Source: Archangium sp. (lineage in GTDB: Bacteria; Myxococcota; Myxococcia; Myxococcales; Myxococcaceae). Taken from it: DNA of 64,000 nt. The position numbers were made by a program, and so were the translations under genes. Below the pieces are notes generated by a model that saw nothing but the letters and a program-made list of their open reading frames with translations, ran no database searches and was not told where the DNA came from. The stretch covers positions 1-64,000 of the forward strand of contig JALHMW010000020.1 in the NCBI GenBank assembly GCA_022843845.1. The letters run 5' to 3'. Positions 55,491-64,000 of the stretch are shown one piece after another; the first letter of the stretch is position 1, and each line of letters begins with the position of its first letter.

Positions 55491-55946
55491 TCAGCCAGGT
55501 GTCGGTGGTGGCGTCGGCTGCTTCTCGCAGTGCTCCATCACGGCCTGCATCAACCGCCCGCACGCCTGCGGATCCTTCGCGCCGCGATCGTTGCAGTTGG
55601 CGACGCTCCACGACGCGGCGGCCATGAACTCGGTCATCTTCGGCACGCCGGCACAGAAGTCCGGCCGGGCCAGGGTGTTCTCGAGACACGCGCGCAAGAA
55701 GACCTTCTGCTCCGCCTGCGCGATGAACCCATCGGCCGCGTCGAGCCGGCGCAGCGACTCCTTCACACACCCGTCCGCATCGGTGCCGCCGCCGAACACC
55801 TTCGCCTCGGCCATCAGCCGCTTCCCGTCCTCACGCAGCCGGTCCTTGTTGGTGTTGAACCAGTACGCCGCGCCGCCGACGCCGAGCCCGCAGAGGAGCA
55901 TGAACCCGAGCATCACGAGCAGGACGATCTTGAGCCACTTCGGCAT
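55491..55946 (-). CDS. Hypothetical single-pass membrane protein
   Basis: 151 residues. One N-terminal helix (about 5-28: LKIVLLVMLGFMLLCGLGV) then a soluble part with four conserved-looking Cys (DGCVKESL, RACLENTL, DFCAGVP, NCNDRGAK) and a Pro-rich end. No family recognised. 18 bp downstream of moaA on the same strand. Confidence 0.72.
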   Translation of the reverse strand: MPKWLKIVLLVMLGFMLLCGLGVGGAAYWFNTNKDRLREDGKRLMAEAKVFGGGTDADGCVKESLRRLDAADGFIAQAEQKVFLRACLENTLARPDFCAGVPKMTEFMAAASWSVANCNDRGAKDPQACGRLMQAVMEHCEKQPTPPPTPG

Positions 55947-55964
55947 GTTCGGTCTCCGGAGACT

Positions 55965-56987
55965 TCAGCCACCGCGGGTGTGCATCTCGAGGCGCGGCTC
56001 CTGCTTGAGCTGCGCCGCTGACACGAGCGGGCCACGATCACGCATCGCCAGCCGATCTTCAGCGCCCCGATCCCTCCGCCCCGTCCATCGATCACGGATC
56101 AGCGCTTCCATTGCCTCCACGCTGTCGCCACGGCGCAGCGCCGTCTTCAGATCGAGCCCGGCCGTCGCGTAGAGGCAGGTGAAGAACGTGCCGTCGGCCG
56201 TCACGCGCGCGCGGTCGCACGAGCCGCAGAAGGGCTGCGTCGTCGACGCGATGACGCCGAACGTCCGGCCGTCGGGCAATCGGAACCGCTCCGCCGGCGC
56301 TGCGCCGCGCCCGTCGAGTGGCTCGAGGCGACCGAACGCGTTCGTCAGCCGCTCCAACACCTCGGCACGTGACACGACATCTTCACGCTTCCACCTCGTC
56401 GCGCCGCCGACGTCCATGTACTCGATGAACCGCAGCTCTGCGTTCATCGCACCAGCGAAGTCGAGGAGCGGCACCAGCTCGCCGTCGTTCACGCCACGCA
56501 GCACCACCGTGTCGAGCTTGAGGCCTTGTGGAAATCCGACGCGCACCGCTTCGTGAATGCCTGCCAGGACAGCGCCGTGGGAATCGCGCCGGGTCAACGC
56601 CTTGAACCGCGCCGGCACCAAGGTGTCGATCGACACCGTGATGCGCTTGAGGCCCGCGTCTTTCAGCGCCTGGGCCTGCTCAGCCAAGAGCACGCCGTTC
56701 GTCGTCAGCGCGAGATCTCGAAGCCACGGCCGCGCCGCGAGCAGCTGCACCAGCGTCGACAGGTCCTGACGGACCAGCGGCTCTCCACCGGTCAGCCTGA
56801 TGGTGTCGACGCCCAGCGCCGCGAACCGATCGGCCACGAACACCAGCTCCTCGAACGTGAGCACGTCGGGCCGGGCGAGCCATGCGTACTCCGCCTCGGG
56901 CATGCAGTAGCTGCAGCGCAGATTGCAGCGATCGGTCACCGACAGCCGAAGGTGCTTGAGGGGCCGGTGGAGCGTGTCGCGCGTCAT
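55965..56987 (-). CDS. moaA: GTP 3',8-cyclase (molybdenum cofactor synthesis)
   Basis: MoaA uses SAM radicals to convert GTP toward cyclic pyranopterin phosphate. 340 residues. The N-terminal radical-SAM cluster is Cys21, Cys25, Cys28 (DRCNLRCSYCMPE), the second cluster is CGSCDRARVTADGTFFTCL near residues 253-271, and the chain ends in GG as MoaA does. LTGGEPLVRQDL is typical. No other moa, moe or mog gene is near. Confidence 0.96.
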   Translation of the reverse strand: MTRDTLHRPLKHLRLSVTDRCNLRCSYCMPEAEYAWLARPDVLTFEELVFVADRFAALGVDTIRLTGGEPLVRQDLSTLVQLLAARPWLRDLALTTNGVLLAEQAQALKDAGLKRITVSIDTLVPARFKALTRRDSHGAVLAGIHEAVRVGFPQGLKLDTVVLRGVNDGELVPLLDFAGAMNAELRFIEYMDVGGATRWKREDVVSRAEVLERLTNAFGRLEPLDGRGAAPAERFRLPDGRTFGVIASTTQPFCGSCDRARVTADGTFFTCLYATAGLDLKTALRRGDSVEAMEALIRDRWTGRRDRGAEDRLAMRDRGPLVSAAQLKQEPRLEMHTRGG

Positions 56988-56996
56988 CGGTCGACG

Positions 56997-58157
56997 TCAG
57001 TGCTTCGTGGGGTCGGGCTCGGTCGGGGGCTGCGCCGAGACGGCCGGGAGGCCATGCGACGGCGTCATCTGCGACGCCTCACGCGCCTTGCGACGCGCCA
57101 TCATGTCTTCCTTGATGCGAATGAGGCCGACCTCACCGATCGCGTTGAACGCCTTCACGACGTCGGGATCGAACTGCGAGCCACCACACCGGGTGATCTC
57201 AGCCACCGCGTTCGCGAACGTCGTGCCCTTGCGGTACGGGCGATCGCTCGTCATCGCGTCGAGCGTGTCGGCCACCGCGAAGATGCGCGCACCGATGTGG
57301 ATCTCGTTTCGCGCGAGGTTGCGTGGGTATCCCTGACCGTCCCAGCGCTCCTGATGCGACAGCACGATCGTCGCCGGCACCGAGAGGAACGGAATCGGCT
57401 CGATCATGTGGAAGCCGATGTCGGGGTGCTTGCGCATCTCGACCCACTCGTCGGGCGTCAGCTTGCCGGGCTTGAGCAGCACCGCGTCAGGCACGCCGAT
57501 CTTCCCGATGTCGTGCAGCAGCGCGCCGCGGCCGATCTCTTCCAGCTCTCCACCCTTGAGGCCGAGCTGGTTGGCGATGGCGACCGTGTATTCGACGACG
57601 CGGATCGAGTGATCGCTCGTCTCGTGTTCGCGCGCGTCGAGGGCCGAGACCAGCGCCATCAGCGTGTTCTCGTAGGTGATGCTGATGTCCTTGAGCGCCT
57701 TGCGCAGCTCGGTGGTGCGGTCGCGCACCTTTCGCTCGAGCTTCTTCTGGTACTTCTTCCGGGCCAGCTCGATGCGGCGCTTCGCCAGCGCGCGCTCGAT
57801 GGAGCGGATGAGATCGGTCAGCTTGGGCGGCTTGAGGAGATAGTCGACGGCGCCGCGGCGCAGACAATCGACGGCCGACTCGGTGTCTCCATAGCCGGTC
57901 AGCATGATGATCGACGTGTCGGGGTGTTTGTCGCGGAAGGCCTCGAGCAACCACAGGCCGTCTTTCCCCGGCATCTTCATGTCCGAGATCACCAGTGGTG
58001 TGTCTTCACGCTCGGCCATGTCGAGGGCCATGTCGGCGCCAGACGCGGTGTCGCAGTGGTACCCCTCCTCACGGAGGAGCACGGAGATGACGTCGCGCAC
58101 CGACTCATCATCGTCAACAATCAGGATTCGGGCCGGCGGGGGCGGGAGGGCTTCCAC
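56997..58157 (-). CDS. HD-GYP response regulator (c-di-GMP phosphodiesterase candidate)
   Basis: 386 residues from GTG 58157; the open frame continues upstream only as shadow. The receiver domain (8-125) has the acidic pocket ILIVDDDESV and phospho-Asp59 in SDMKMPGKDG. A basic coiled coil (130-165) leads to an HD-GYP domain: HDIGK (215-219) and GYP (276-278), with the other His (HETSDHS, HPDIGFH, SHQERWDGQGYP). All metal-binding residues are present, so c-di-GMP degradation controlled by a histidine kinase is likely; no kinase is adjacent. Confidence 0.93.
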   Translation of the reverse strand: MEALPPPPARILIVDDDESVRDVISVLLREEGYHCDTASGADMALDMAEREDTPLVISDMKMPGKDGLWLLEAFRDKHPDTSIIMLTGYGDTESAVDCLRRGAVDYLLKPPKLTDLIRSIERALAKRRIELARKKYQKKLERKVRDRTTELRKALKDISITYENTLMALVSALDAREHETSDHSIRVVEYTVAIANQLGLKGGELEEIGRGALLHDIGKIGVPDAVLLKPGKLTPDEWVEMRKHPDIGFHMIEPIPFLSVPATIVLSHQERWDGQGYPRNLARNEIHIGARIFAVADTLDAMTSDRPYRKGTTFANAVAEITRCGGSQFDPDVVKAFNAIGEVGLIRIKEDMMARRKAREASQMTPSHGLPAVSAQPPTEPDPTKH

Positions 58158-58252
58158 GAGGGGGGAAATGTGACGAAAGGCAGCGATTAAATCCAGCCCA
58201 ACGACAGGGCCCCCTTTGGTGAAACCGCTTGATTCGTTTCGGAAAGGCGAAG

Positions 58253-59359
58253 TCAGCCCCCGAAAGACGAGAAGCGACCCGGCCTGAACGGGGTCAAATC
58301 GACGCTCGTTCGCTCGCCTCGCACCAGTTGGCCAACCAGCTTCGCGGTGATCGGCGCCAACAGAATGCCGTTGCGATGGTGGCCGCTCGCGATGACGAGG
58401 TTCTTCAGGTGCCCGACGCCGAGGAGCGGCAACGAGTCCTCCGTCCACGGTCGAAGGCCCGCCCACGAGTCGATCACCGTCGCGTCTTTCAGCATCGGGC
58501 ACGCGCGCATCGCCTGAGCCAACACGGTCGCGAGCCCCTCCGCCGTCACGCGCTTGTCGTAGCCGGCGAGCTCCACGGTCGTCCCACAGATGACGTGCCC
58601 ATCGGAGCGCGGCACCACGTACCCGAGCCCTGACTTGAGCAGGTGTTTCACCGGCGGAAGTCGGAGCGCGAGCTCGATCATCTGCCCACGCGCCGGCTTG
58701 AGGTGCTTCGGATCGATCGCGGCTCCGGGCAGGAGCGACGACCACGAGCCCGCCGCGACGATCGTCAGATCGGCGTGCAGTGATTCGCCGTCGAGATCGA
58801 CTCCCGTGACCGAGCCATTCTCCTCCAGGAGTCGTCGCGCGTACCCGGTGCGGAAGCTGACGCCCTTCCTCGCCACCGCGGCCGAGAGCGCCTTCATCAA
58901 CTTCTTCGGGTCGACCTGGTGATCGTCGGGAAAGTGCGCGGCCGCGACGACCTCTGGAGACACGTTCGGCTCCAGCGCGCAGACCTCGGGCCCCGCGAGG
59001 AGCGTCGCGCGCAGCCCCATCGCCTGCTGCCACGCCACGAGCGCGTCGAGGTCGTGCGCCTGCGCCTCGGTGTACGCCAGCTGCAACGCACCCGACTCGA
59101 GGTACGCCACATCGAGGCCGCTCTCGGCAGACAGGCTTCTCGCCCATGCCGGGTACAGGCCGCGGCTGCGCATCGAGAGCTCCAACATCGGCCCGGGCGC
59201 CTGCGCCTCGAGCTGCGGCGCCAACATGCCCGCTGCCGCCGTCGACGCCTCGGCGCCGGGAATCGCGCGCTCCAGGATGACGACCTCGAAGCCCGGGCCC
59301 GCGAGCTCGTGCGCGATGGCGGTGCCCATCACGCCGCCGCCGATGATCACGATCTTCAC
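58253..59359 (-). CDS. thiO: FAD-dependent glycine oxidase ThiO
   Basis: 368 residues from GTG 59359 (MKIVIIGGGVMG); the frame is open to 59440 but a short gene overlaps there. The FAD Rossmann motif IIGGGVMGTAIAHELAG is at residues 5-21, ATR-like EASTAAAGMLAPQ at about 38-50, and GLRPWTEDSLPLLG with the C-terminal HHRNGILLAPITAKL are characteristic of ThiO. It makes iminoglycine for thiazole synthesis (with ThiS and ThiG, not seen here). It overlaps the 47-codon gene by 4 bp (GTGA). Confidence 0.88.
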   Translation of the reverse strand: MKIVIIGGGVMGTAIAHELAGPGFEVVILERAIPGAEASTAAAGMLAPQLEAQAPGPMLELSMRSRGLYPAWARSLSAESGLDVAYLESGALQLAYTEAQAHDLDALVAWQQAMGLRATLLAGPEVCALEPNVSPEVVAAAHFPDDHQVDPKKLMKALSAAVARKGVSFRTGYARRLLEENGSVTGVDLDGESLHADLTIVAAGSWSSLLPGAAIDPKHLKPARGQMIELALRLPPVKHLLKSGLGYVVPRSDGHVICGTTVELAGYDKRVTAEGLATVLAQAMRACPMLKDATVIDSWAGLRPWTEDSLPLLGVGHLKNLVIASGHHRNGILLAPITAKLVGQLVRGERTSVDLTPFRPGRFSSFGG

Positions 59360-59499
59360 GGCACGCCTCCATCGAACAGCACGACCGGCGTGATGATGAA
59401 CTCCGGCTTGGTGCGCTGGTGCGTCTTCCAGAAGAACCACGCGAACGCGAAGAGCGTCAGCACCATCAGGATGATCGTCCGGTTCGGGAACTTCGACAC
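59356..59499 (-). CDS. 47-residue single-pass membrane protein coupled to thiO
   Basis: Read from GTG 59499 to TGA at 59358-59356: one membrane helix (about 8-24: TIILMVLTLFAFAWFFW), a basic loop (KTHQRTK) and a short tail. A stop lies 19 codons upstream of the GTG, so the frame is small and real-looking, and the TGA overlaps the thiO GTG in a GTGA junction typical of co-translated pairs. No strong ribosome site was seen. Function unknown. Confidence 0.6.
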   Translation of the reverse strand: MSKFPNRTIILMVLTLFAFAWFFWKTHQRTKPEFIITPVVLFDGGVP

Positions 59500-59645
59500 G
59501 AACAGGAGCTTTTCACGCTGCCGCGCTCCGGTTGCCAGCAGAAGCGTTCATGCTGCGAGAAGCAGCGCGCCCCGGCCACACGAGGCTTGCGAACGATCAT
59601 CCGTGCGCCTACTCACCTCCTCGAACTTCTTGCGATGGAGGCTGT

Positions 59646-61052
59646 GTGGCTGACCAGTTCGACGTGGTGATCATCGGTTCCGGTCCTGGTGGATATGTGG
59701 CGGCGATTCGCGCCGGGCAGCTCGGCCTCAAGACCGCGCTCGTCGAGAAGGACAAGAAGCTCGGCGGCACGTGTCTGCACCGCGGCTGCATTCCCACCAA
59801 GTCGCTGCTGTGGACGGCCGAGCTCTTCGCTCACATCCAGCACGCGGCCGAGTTCGGCATCAACGTCGTCAACCCCGTCGTCGACTGGGCGCAGGCGCAG
59901 AAGCACAAGCAGAAGGTCGTCGACAAGGGCGCGGCCGGCATCGACTTCTTGATGAAGAAGAACAAGGTGACGGTGTTCAAGGGCTTCGGGACGATCGCCG
60001 GCAAGGGCAAGGTCGACGTCAAGCTCACCGACGGCGGCGCCAGCCAGACGCTCGACACCAAGAACATCATCATCGCCACCGGCTCGGTCGTCACGACCCT
60101 CCCGAGCATCAAGATCGACGACAACCGCATCCTCTCGAGTGACTCGATCCTCACGCTCGATCGCATCCCCAAGAGCCTCATCGTGCTGGGCGCCGGCGCC
60201 GTCGGCACCGAGTTCGCCTCGGTCTTCGCGCACGTCGGCAGCCAGGTGACGATCGTCGAGTTCATGCCGAACCTGCTCCCCATCGAAGACATCGACGCGT
60301 CGAAGGAGCTCGAGAAGTTCTTCAAGCGCCGGAAGATCGACGTGATGACGTCGACGAAGTTCGAGTCGATCGAGGCCACCGCGACGGGCGTGAAGGTCGT
60401 CGTCACGCTGCCCGACGGCTCGAAGAAGACGCTCGAGGCCGAGTACTTCCTCTCCGCAGTCGGCCGCGCGCCCGTCACCAAGGGCATCGGGCTCGAGAAG
60501 ACGAACATTCAGCTGATGCCCAAGGGGACGATCCAGATCGACGCGATGATGCGCACGTCGGAGCCCAACGTGTACGCCATCGGCGACATCACGCCGTACC
60601 CGTGGCTCGCGCACTGCGCCTCGGCCCAGGGCGTCGTCGCGGTGGAGCACATCGCCGGGAAGAACCCGCACCCCATCAACTACGACCGCGTGCCCAACGC
60701 GACGTACTGCTACCCCGAGGTCGCGTCCGTCGGCCTCACCGAGAAGAAGGCCAAGGAGAAGGGCTACGACGTCAAGGTCGGCATCTTCCCGTTCAGCGCG
60801 ATCACCAAGGCGTCGATCAGCGACGAGGCCATCGGCATGGTGAAGATCGTCTCGGACAAGAAGTACGACGAAGTGCTGGGCGTTCACCTCGTCGGCCCGC
60901 ACGCGACCGAGCTGCTCGCCGAGGCCTGCGTGGCGCTCAAGCTCGAGACGACCACCGAAGAGCTCGCCCACACCATGCACGCGCACCCGACGCTGTCGGA
61001 GATCATGCGTGAGGCGGCCGAAGCGACGCTGGGCAAGGCGATTCACATCTAG
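59646..61052 (+). CDS. lpdA: Dihydrolipoyl dehydrogenase
   Basis: 468 residues from GTG 59646, with GGAGG four bases before; the longer frame to 59532 is a shadow. FAD motif VVIIGSGPGGYVAA (7-20), redox Cys43 and Cys48 in GGTCLHRGCIPTKS, NAD motif LIVLGAGAVGTEFAS, and catalytic His447 and Glu452 in HAHPTLSE. E3 serves pyruvate and 2-oxoglutarate dehydrogenase and glycine cleavage; the partner E1/E2 genes are not here. Divergent from the 47-codon gene. Confidence 0.97.
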   Translation: MADQFDVVIIGSGPGGYVAAIRAGQLGLKTALVEKDKKLGGTCLHRGCIPTKSLLWTAELFAHIQHAAEFGINVVNPVVDWAQAQKHKQKVVDKGAAGIDFLMKKNKVTVFKGFGTIAGKGKVDVKLTDGGASQTLDTKNIIIATGSVVTTLPSIKIDDNRILSSDSILTLDRIPKSLIVLGAGAVGTEFASVFAHVGSQVTIVEFMPNLLPIEDIDASKELEKFFKRRKIDVMTSTKFESIEATATGVKVVVTLPDGSKKTLEAEYFLSAVGRAPVTKGIGLEKTNIQLMPKGTIQIDAMMRTSEPNVYAIGDITPYPWLAHCASAQGVVAVEHIAGKNPHPINYDRVPNATYCYPEVASVGLTEKKAKEKGYDVKVGIFPFSAITKASISDEAIGMVKIVSDKKYDEVLGVHLVGPHATELLAEACVALKLETTTEELAHTMHAHPTLSEIMREAAEATLGKAIHI

Positions 61053-61078
61053 CCAGCAGCCAGCGCGGGGCCGTTTTC

Positions 61079-61133
61079 AGAGGCGGCGATCGGGCTCCGG
61101 CGTTCCGGCTCGGTCGGCGCCTCTTTCGTTTCG
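61079..61133. terminator. Strong hairpin between lpdA and the convergent gene
   Basis: The 61079-61100 arm (AGAGGCGGCGATCGGGCTCCGG, in parts AGAGGCG and CGATCGGGC) pairs with 61105-61124 (CCGGCTCGGTCGGCGCCTCT, shown as two parts) with few mismatches and a CGTT loop. TTTCGTTTCG follows. It sits in the 97-bp gap between convergent stops. Confidence 0.75.
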
Positions 61134-61149
61134 TCCACCGGGAGGCTTC

Positions 61150-64000
61150 TCAGGGCCGCCCGGTCATCAGGCAGGCGCCGGTCGAGCCGAGGCGGCACGC
61201 GTCTTCGAGCTGCTGCTCCGCGGCCTGGGGCATTCGAGGCACGGTGATGCCCCTCGCGGCGTTCAACGCGAGCTCCGTGCAGGCGTCGGCGATGCGGGCG
61301 TCGCACGCGCGTTGGAGCCGCGGCATCACGGCGAGCGGCTCTTCCCGGCCGAAGCGCAGGCTCTCGATGCCGCTGTGCGCGCAGGACTCGACGTCGCCAG
61401 CGCCACACGCCTGCTGGAGCAGCTTCAGGGCTCGGGTGAGCTCACTGTCGAGCCTCGGCCCGTCGAGGAGGTGAACGCCCAGCGCCCCGCAGGCTCGCGG
61501 GTTCGCCACGCACGCGCTCGTCCGCAGCGTCAGCGTCTTGCGCCACTCTGGAATGGCCAGGGCAACGCAGGCGCGGCGCAGGCCTGCCTGGCACCATGGC
61601 CCCAGCATGCTCTCGGGCTTCGAGCGCAGCGTCCGGCCCGCCTTCTTCAGCTCGGCGACTGCCCACGGCAGCAGCGTGCAGGCCTCGAGATCGCCCGACT
61701 CGCACATCGTGTCGAACCGGCTCACCGCGCGGCCCACCTCTTTCGTCGCGAGCGCCTGCCGGCCGTCCAGCGTGCAGGCGTCGAGCTCGTCCACCACGCA
61801 GGCGCGCTCACACAGTGAAGGCTCGGTGCGGCACGCGTGCTGGTGGGTGACCGGCGCCGGGAGCTCCCAGAGCTCGGCGACCAGCGCGCTGGGCGCGGGA
61901 CTCGCGCCTTCAGAGGCTCCCGCGCGCCCACGAATCACGCCGGGGAGCGTCGTCGCGACCGGAATCCGCTGGGCCCGGCTCCAGCGAACGCCGCTGGGGC
62001 CCTGCACCTCGAACTGGAGCCACTGCGGCGTCGTGAAGCAGGGGAAGCGGAAGACGAACCGCGCCCGGCCATGCAGGGGCATCACGTCGGTGAACGACGC
62101 CGCCTTCACTCGCGAAGGTGCTGGGCCGTCGGTGGCCGGCTCGACGCGCACGCGCACCAGCGTCGCTTCCTCCAGAGGGTCTTCGAGCTCGATCGTCGCC
62201 GCGAGCTGGCAGGTGCCGGTGGGCTCCGCAGCGATGCGCCAGACGACGTCGCTGACGCCGGCGACGCCCAGCCCCTGGAGCGCCGCGCCCACGACGAGCG
62301 ACTGACTGCCGCTCAGGCGCAGCCCCGCGAGCCGGTTGTCGGGGCTCACCACCGGGCCGGTCGAGAGCGCGGGGCCAGGCTCGGGCTCGAACTCCGTCGG
62401 CGTGAGGAGGCCGTACGTCGACTTGAGCGCCACCGTGGCCGTCGCTGGATCGTCGCGGAACCCCCACGCGACCCGCCGCGCATTCGAGAGCGGCGCGCCT
62501 TCCACCAGCTTCATCACCCGCAGGCCGTCACCCTCTTCACGGGGGAGCCTCAGCAGCGCGACGCCACGAATCACCCGAACGACATCAGCGACGCGCACCG
62601 CTTTCGAGGGCAGGCGCACCGAGAGGCTGAGCGTGCCTGGCGGCGCGACGGCCGCATCGGCCACCAGCACCCACGACGCCTCGCCCGCGCCGATCACCAC
62701 GGCTCCGGTGAGGCCTGCAGCCGAGCGAGCCAGCACGACGCTCGCCAGCACGTCACTGTCGGAGATCGGAGCGCGGCGCTCTTCCTCACCCGACGGCTCG
62801 AACAACGGTGGCGGCGGTTCCTGCTTCGCCTCGGCCAACCTCGGCGCGCTGCCGGCGACCGCGACCATCACCTCGAAGAGCGCGTCGACCGTCACCAGCT
62901 CGAGCCCACTGGCGCCCGCGATCACCATTCCGATGAGCTGCCCGTCGAGATCGAACGCAGGGCCGGGCCTGCCGTCGATCAGCTCGATGTTTCGAACGGG
63001 GGCGCCCGGCTCGTCCGAGAGCCAGCCGCCGCTCCAGCTCCCCGCCACCACGACGCGCGAGAGACGAGGCGCCTGGCTCGCGGCGCGCATCGGCACCGTC
63101 GCTCCACCGCCGAGCGGCGCCACGCGAACCCCGTTGGTCAGTCGCGCCTTCGAGAGATCGACAGGGAAGGGCCCCTGGTCGGACTTCACCTGAAGCACTC
63201 CCTCGAAGACGCCCGCGGCGGAGATCAGCAACAGCGTTCGATCGCCGGCGCTCACCCTCACCCCGACATGCCTGCCGTCGCTGGTCGTGACGAGACCATG
63301 GCTCACCGCAGCTCGCTGGTCGGCCGACAGCCGCGGCCGTGGGGCTGGCCGGTAGCGAACGCCTTGAACCACCTGTTGCATGATCGGTGTGAGCGCCCCT
63401 GCGCGGTGCGCCCTCGTCCACGTTGCGATCGCGAAGGCCTCGTTGCCGATCACGCAGACCCGCAGGAACCCGCTCAAACTCGCGCGTCGCGCCCGAGCGC
63501 TCACGGGCGTCACGGTCGAGGCGTCGAAGGCCCCGGGGAGATCGTCGATGCGCCCGAGTTGGAGCTGAGACACGCCCAACGTCTCGAGCCACAGCTGGCT
63601 CTCCCTCGTGGCCGCGGTCAACTCGAGCTCCGGCGGCAGCCGTCGGAGCGCGACCTCGAGGCCGAGCTCCGGGTCCACGAGGCGGCTCTCGAAGGCCGTG
63701 GACGTGACGAGGTGCAGCGAGGCTTCGCTCTTCGAGAGCTGCAGCCCGGTGTGTTGATCGATCACCGGCCACTTGAGCGGAGCGCTGACGCCTGAGAGTG
63801 ACGCGCGCAGCCCACCGAGCAGTGGCCGCGTCGTGATGCCGTCGAGCATCGCGGGGGCCAGCGTGACGATCGCTCCCAGCCCGGCGGCGAGCGCGACGGC
63901 ACGCCCGCGCACCGTGACGCAGATCGACAGCACGGAGGCGGTCCAGACGGCGAAGGCGAGCCCCGAGGCACCGAAGGGCGAGAGGCCGAGAAGGCCCGCG
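61150..64000 (-). CDS. 3'-complete, 5'-truncated large membrane protein with degenerate trypsin-like modules and Sel1-like Cys repeats
   Basis: The frame is open to the window edge (950 codons here, start beyond 64000). The visible N-terminus is hydrophobic, two helices in AFAVWTASVLSICVTV and VALAAGLGAIVTLAPAML. The middle (about 80-600) has beta-rich blocks that echo trypsin-like folds: GRPGPAFDLDGQLIGMVI and GPVVSPDNRLAGLRL stand where GNSGGPLLD-like loops would be, without the Ser-Gly-Gly-Pro, and RGVALLRLP echoes the Asp strand. A protease role is unlikely. The C-terminal 200 residues hold paired-Cys helical repeats (ACGAGDVESCAHSGIESL, ACDARIADACTELALNA) of Sel1/Hcp type. Probably an envelope protein. 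Confidence 0.78.
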   Translation of the reverse strand, partial: AGLLGLSPFGASGLAFAVWTASVLSICVTVRGRAVALAAGLGAIVTLAPAMLDGITTRPLLGGLRASLSGVSAPLKWPVIDQHTGLQLSKSEASLHLVTSTAFESRLVDPELGLEVALRRLPPELELTAATRESQLWLETLGVSQLQLGRIDDLPGAFDASTVTPVSARARRASLSGFLRVCVIGNEAFAIATWTRAHRAGALTPIMQQVVQGVRYRPAPRPRLSADQRAAVSHGLVTTSDGRHVGVRVSAGDRTLLLISAAGVFEGVLQVKSDQGPFPVDLSKARLTNGVRVAPLGGGATVPMRAASQAPRLSRVVVAGSWSGGWLSDEPGAPVRNIELIDGRPGPAFDLDGQLIGMVIAGASGLELVTVDALFEVMVAVAGSAPRLAEAKQEPPPPLFEPSGEEERRAPISDSDVLASVVLARSAAGLTGAVVIGAGEASWVLVADAAVAPPGTLSLSVRLPSKAVRVADVVRVIRGVALLRLPREEGDGLRVMKLVEGAPLSNARRVAWGFRDDPATATVALKSTYGLLTPTEFEPEPGPALSTGPVVSPDNRLAGLRLSGSQSLVVGAALQGLGVAGVSDVVWRIAAEPTGTCQLAATIELEDPLEEATLVRVRVEPATDGPAPSRVKAASFTDVMPLHGRARFVFRFPCFTTPQWLQFEVQGPSGVRWSRAQRIPVATTLPGVIRGRAGASEGASPAPSALVAELWELPAPVTHQHACRTEPSLCERACVVDELDACTLDGRQALATKEVGRAVSRFDTMCESGDLEACTLLPWAVAELKKAGRTLRSKPESMLGPWCQAGLRRACVALAIPEWRKTLTLRTSACVANPRACGALGVHLLDGPRLDSELTRALKLLQQACGAGDVESCAHSGIESLRFGREEPLAVMPRLQRACDARIADACTELALNAARGITVPRMPQAAEQQLEDACRLGSTGACLMTGRP

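Overview
The window is chromosomal DNA from a high-GC Gram-negative bacterium, almost certainly a member of the Myxococcota. Four things point there: a MYXO-CTERM type C-terminal sorting tail (Cys-rich turn, hydrophobic helix, RRR) on the protein at 2544-3434; two membrane-anchored Hanks-type Ser/Thr kinases, one ending in a PEGA domain; a large set of exported lipoproteins with TGGG-, GGSTA- and DAG-repeat linkers, Cys-rich modules and pre-peptidase C-terminal (PPC)-like repeats; and house-keeping genes of ordinary proteobacterial type, including lipid A (lpxC). The genus cannot be named from this sequence alone.

Layout. 1-2556: a truncated exported protein and a fatty-acid pair (enoyl-CoA hydratase, 3-hydroxyacyl-CoA dehydrogenase). 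2544-5692: an LPMO-like exported protein and a Ser/Thr kinase. 5734-8728: unknown protein, GT-C-like membrane protein, Cys-rich metallothionein-like peptide. 8725-11268: four translationally coupled genes headed by nadA, three of them encoding zinc-ribbon proteins. 11321-14465: PPC lipoprotein, discoidin-like protein, zf-TFIIB protein. 14578-17816: murA, prmC, prfA, with a divergent 39-residue very basic protein. 18118-22246: a coupled operon of Ser/Thr kinase, TPR/coiled-coil membrane protein, repeat-linker lipoprotein and small exported protein. 22361-27109: discoidin-like protein, orphan AbiEi-type antitoxin with a perfect 25-bp inverted repeat at its promoter, exported lipoprotein, ankyrin and propeller proteins. 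27119-31982: EEP-family hydrolase and two DUF4139 (MuiA-like) paralogues. 32074-37684: Cys-rich lipoprotein, a candidate effector with an overlapping 2-TM protein, HEAT protein, DnaJ-like chaperone, SurA-like chaperone. 37681-39102: rimI, rpsL, rpsG. 39193-46512: small unknown proteins, a 1045-residue six-repeat lipoprotein, and an SRPBCC / MBL-fold / envelope-protein cluster. 46583-49283: ruvB, lpxC, an atypical receiver. 49389-55481: lipoproteins, SurA-DsbA-like fusion, pyrF, acyltransferase-SGNH protein. 55491-61052: moaA, HD-GYP response regulator, thiO with a 47-codon leader gene, lpdA. 61150-64000: a large truncated protein with degenerate trypsin-like modules and Sel1-like Cys repeats.

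Most genes sit in short operons with ATGA, TGATG or GTGA overlaps, so neighbours are probably co-translated. No rRNA, tRNA, CRISPR array, insertion sequence or integrase was seen, and no gap without a gene exceeds 300 bases. Many long antisense ORFs exist because of third-position GC bias and were left out. Start codons were often moved inward from the longest frame to match signal peptides, lipoboxes, conserved N-termini or overlaps; alternatives are stated.
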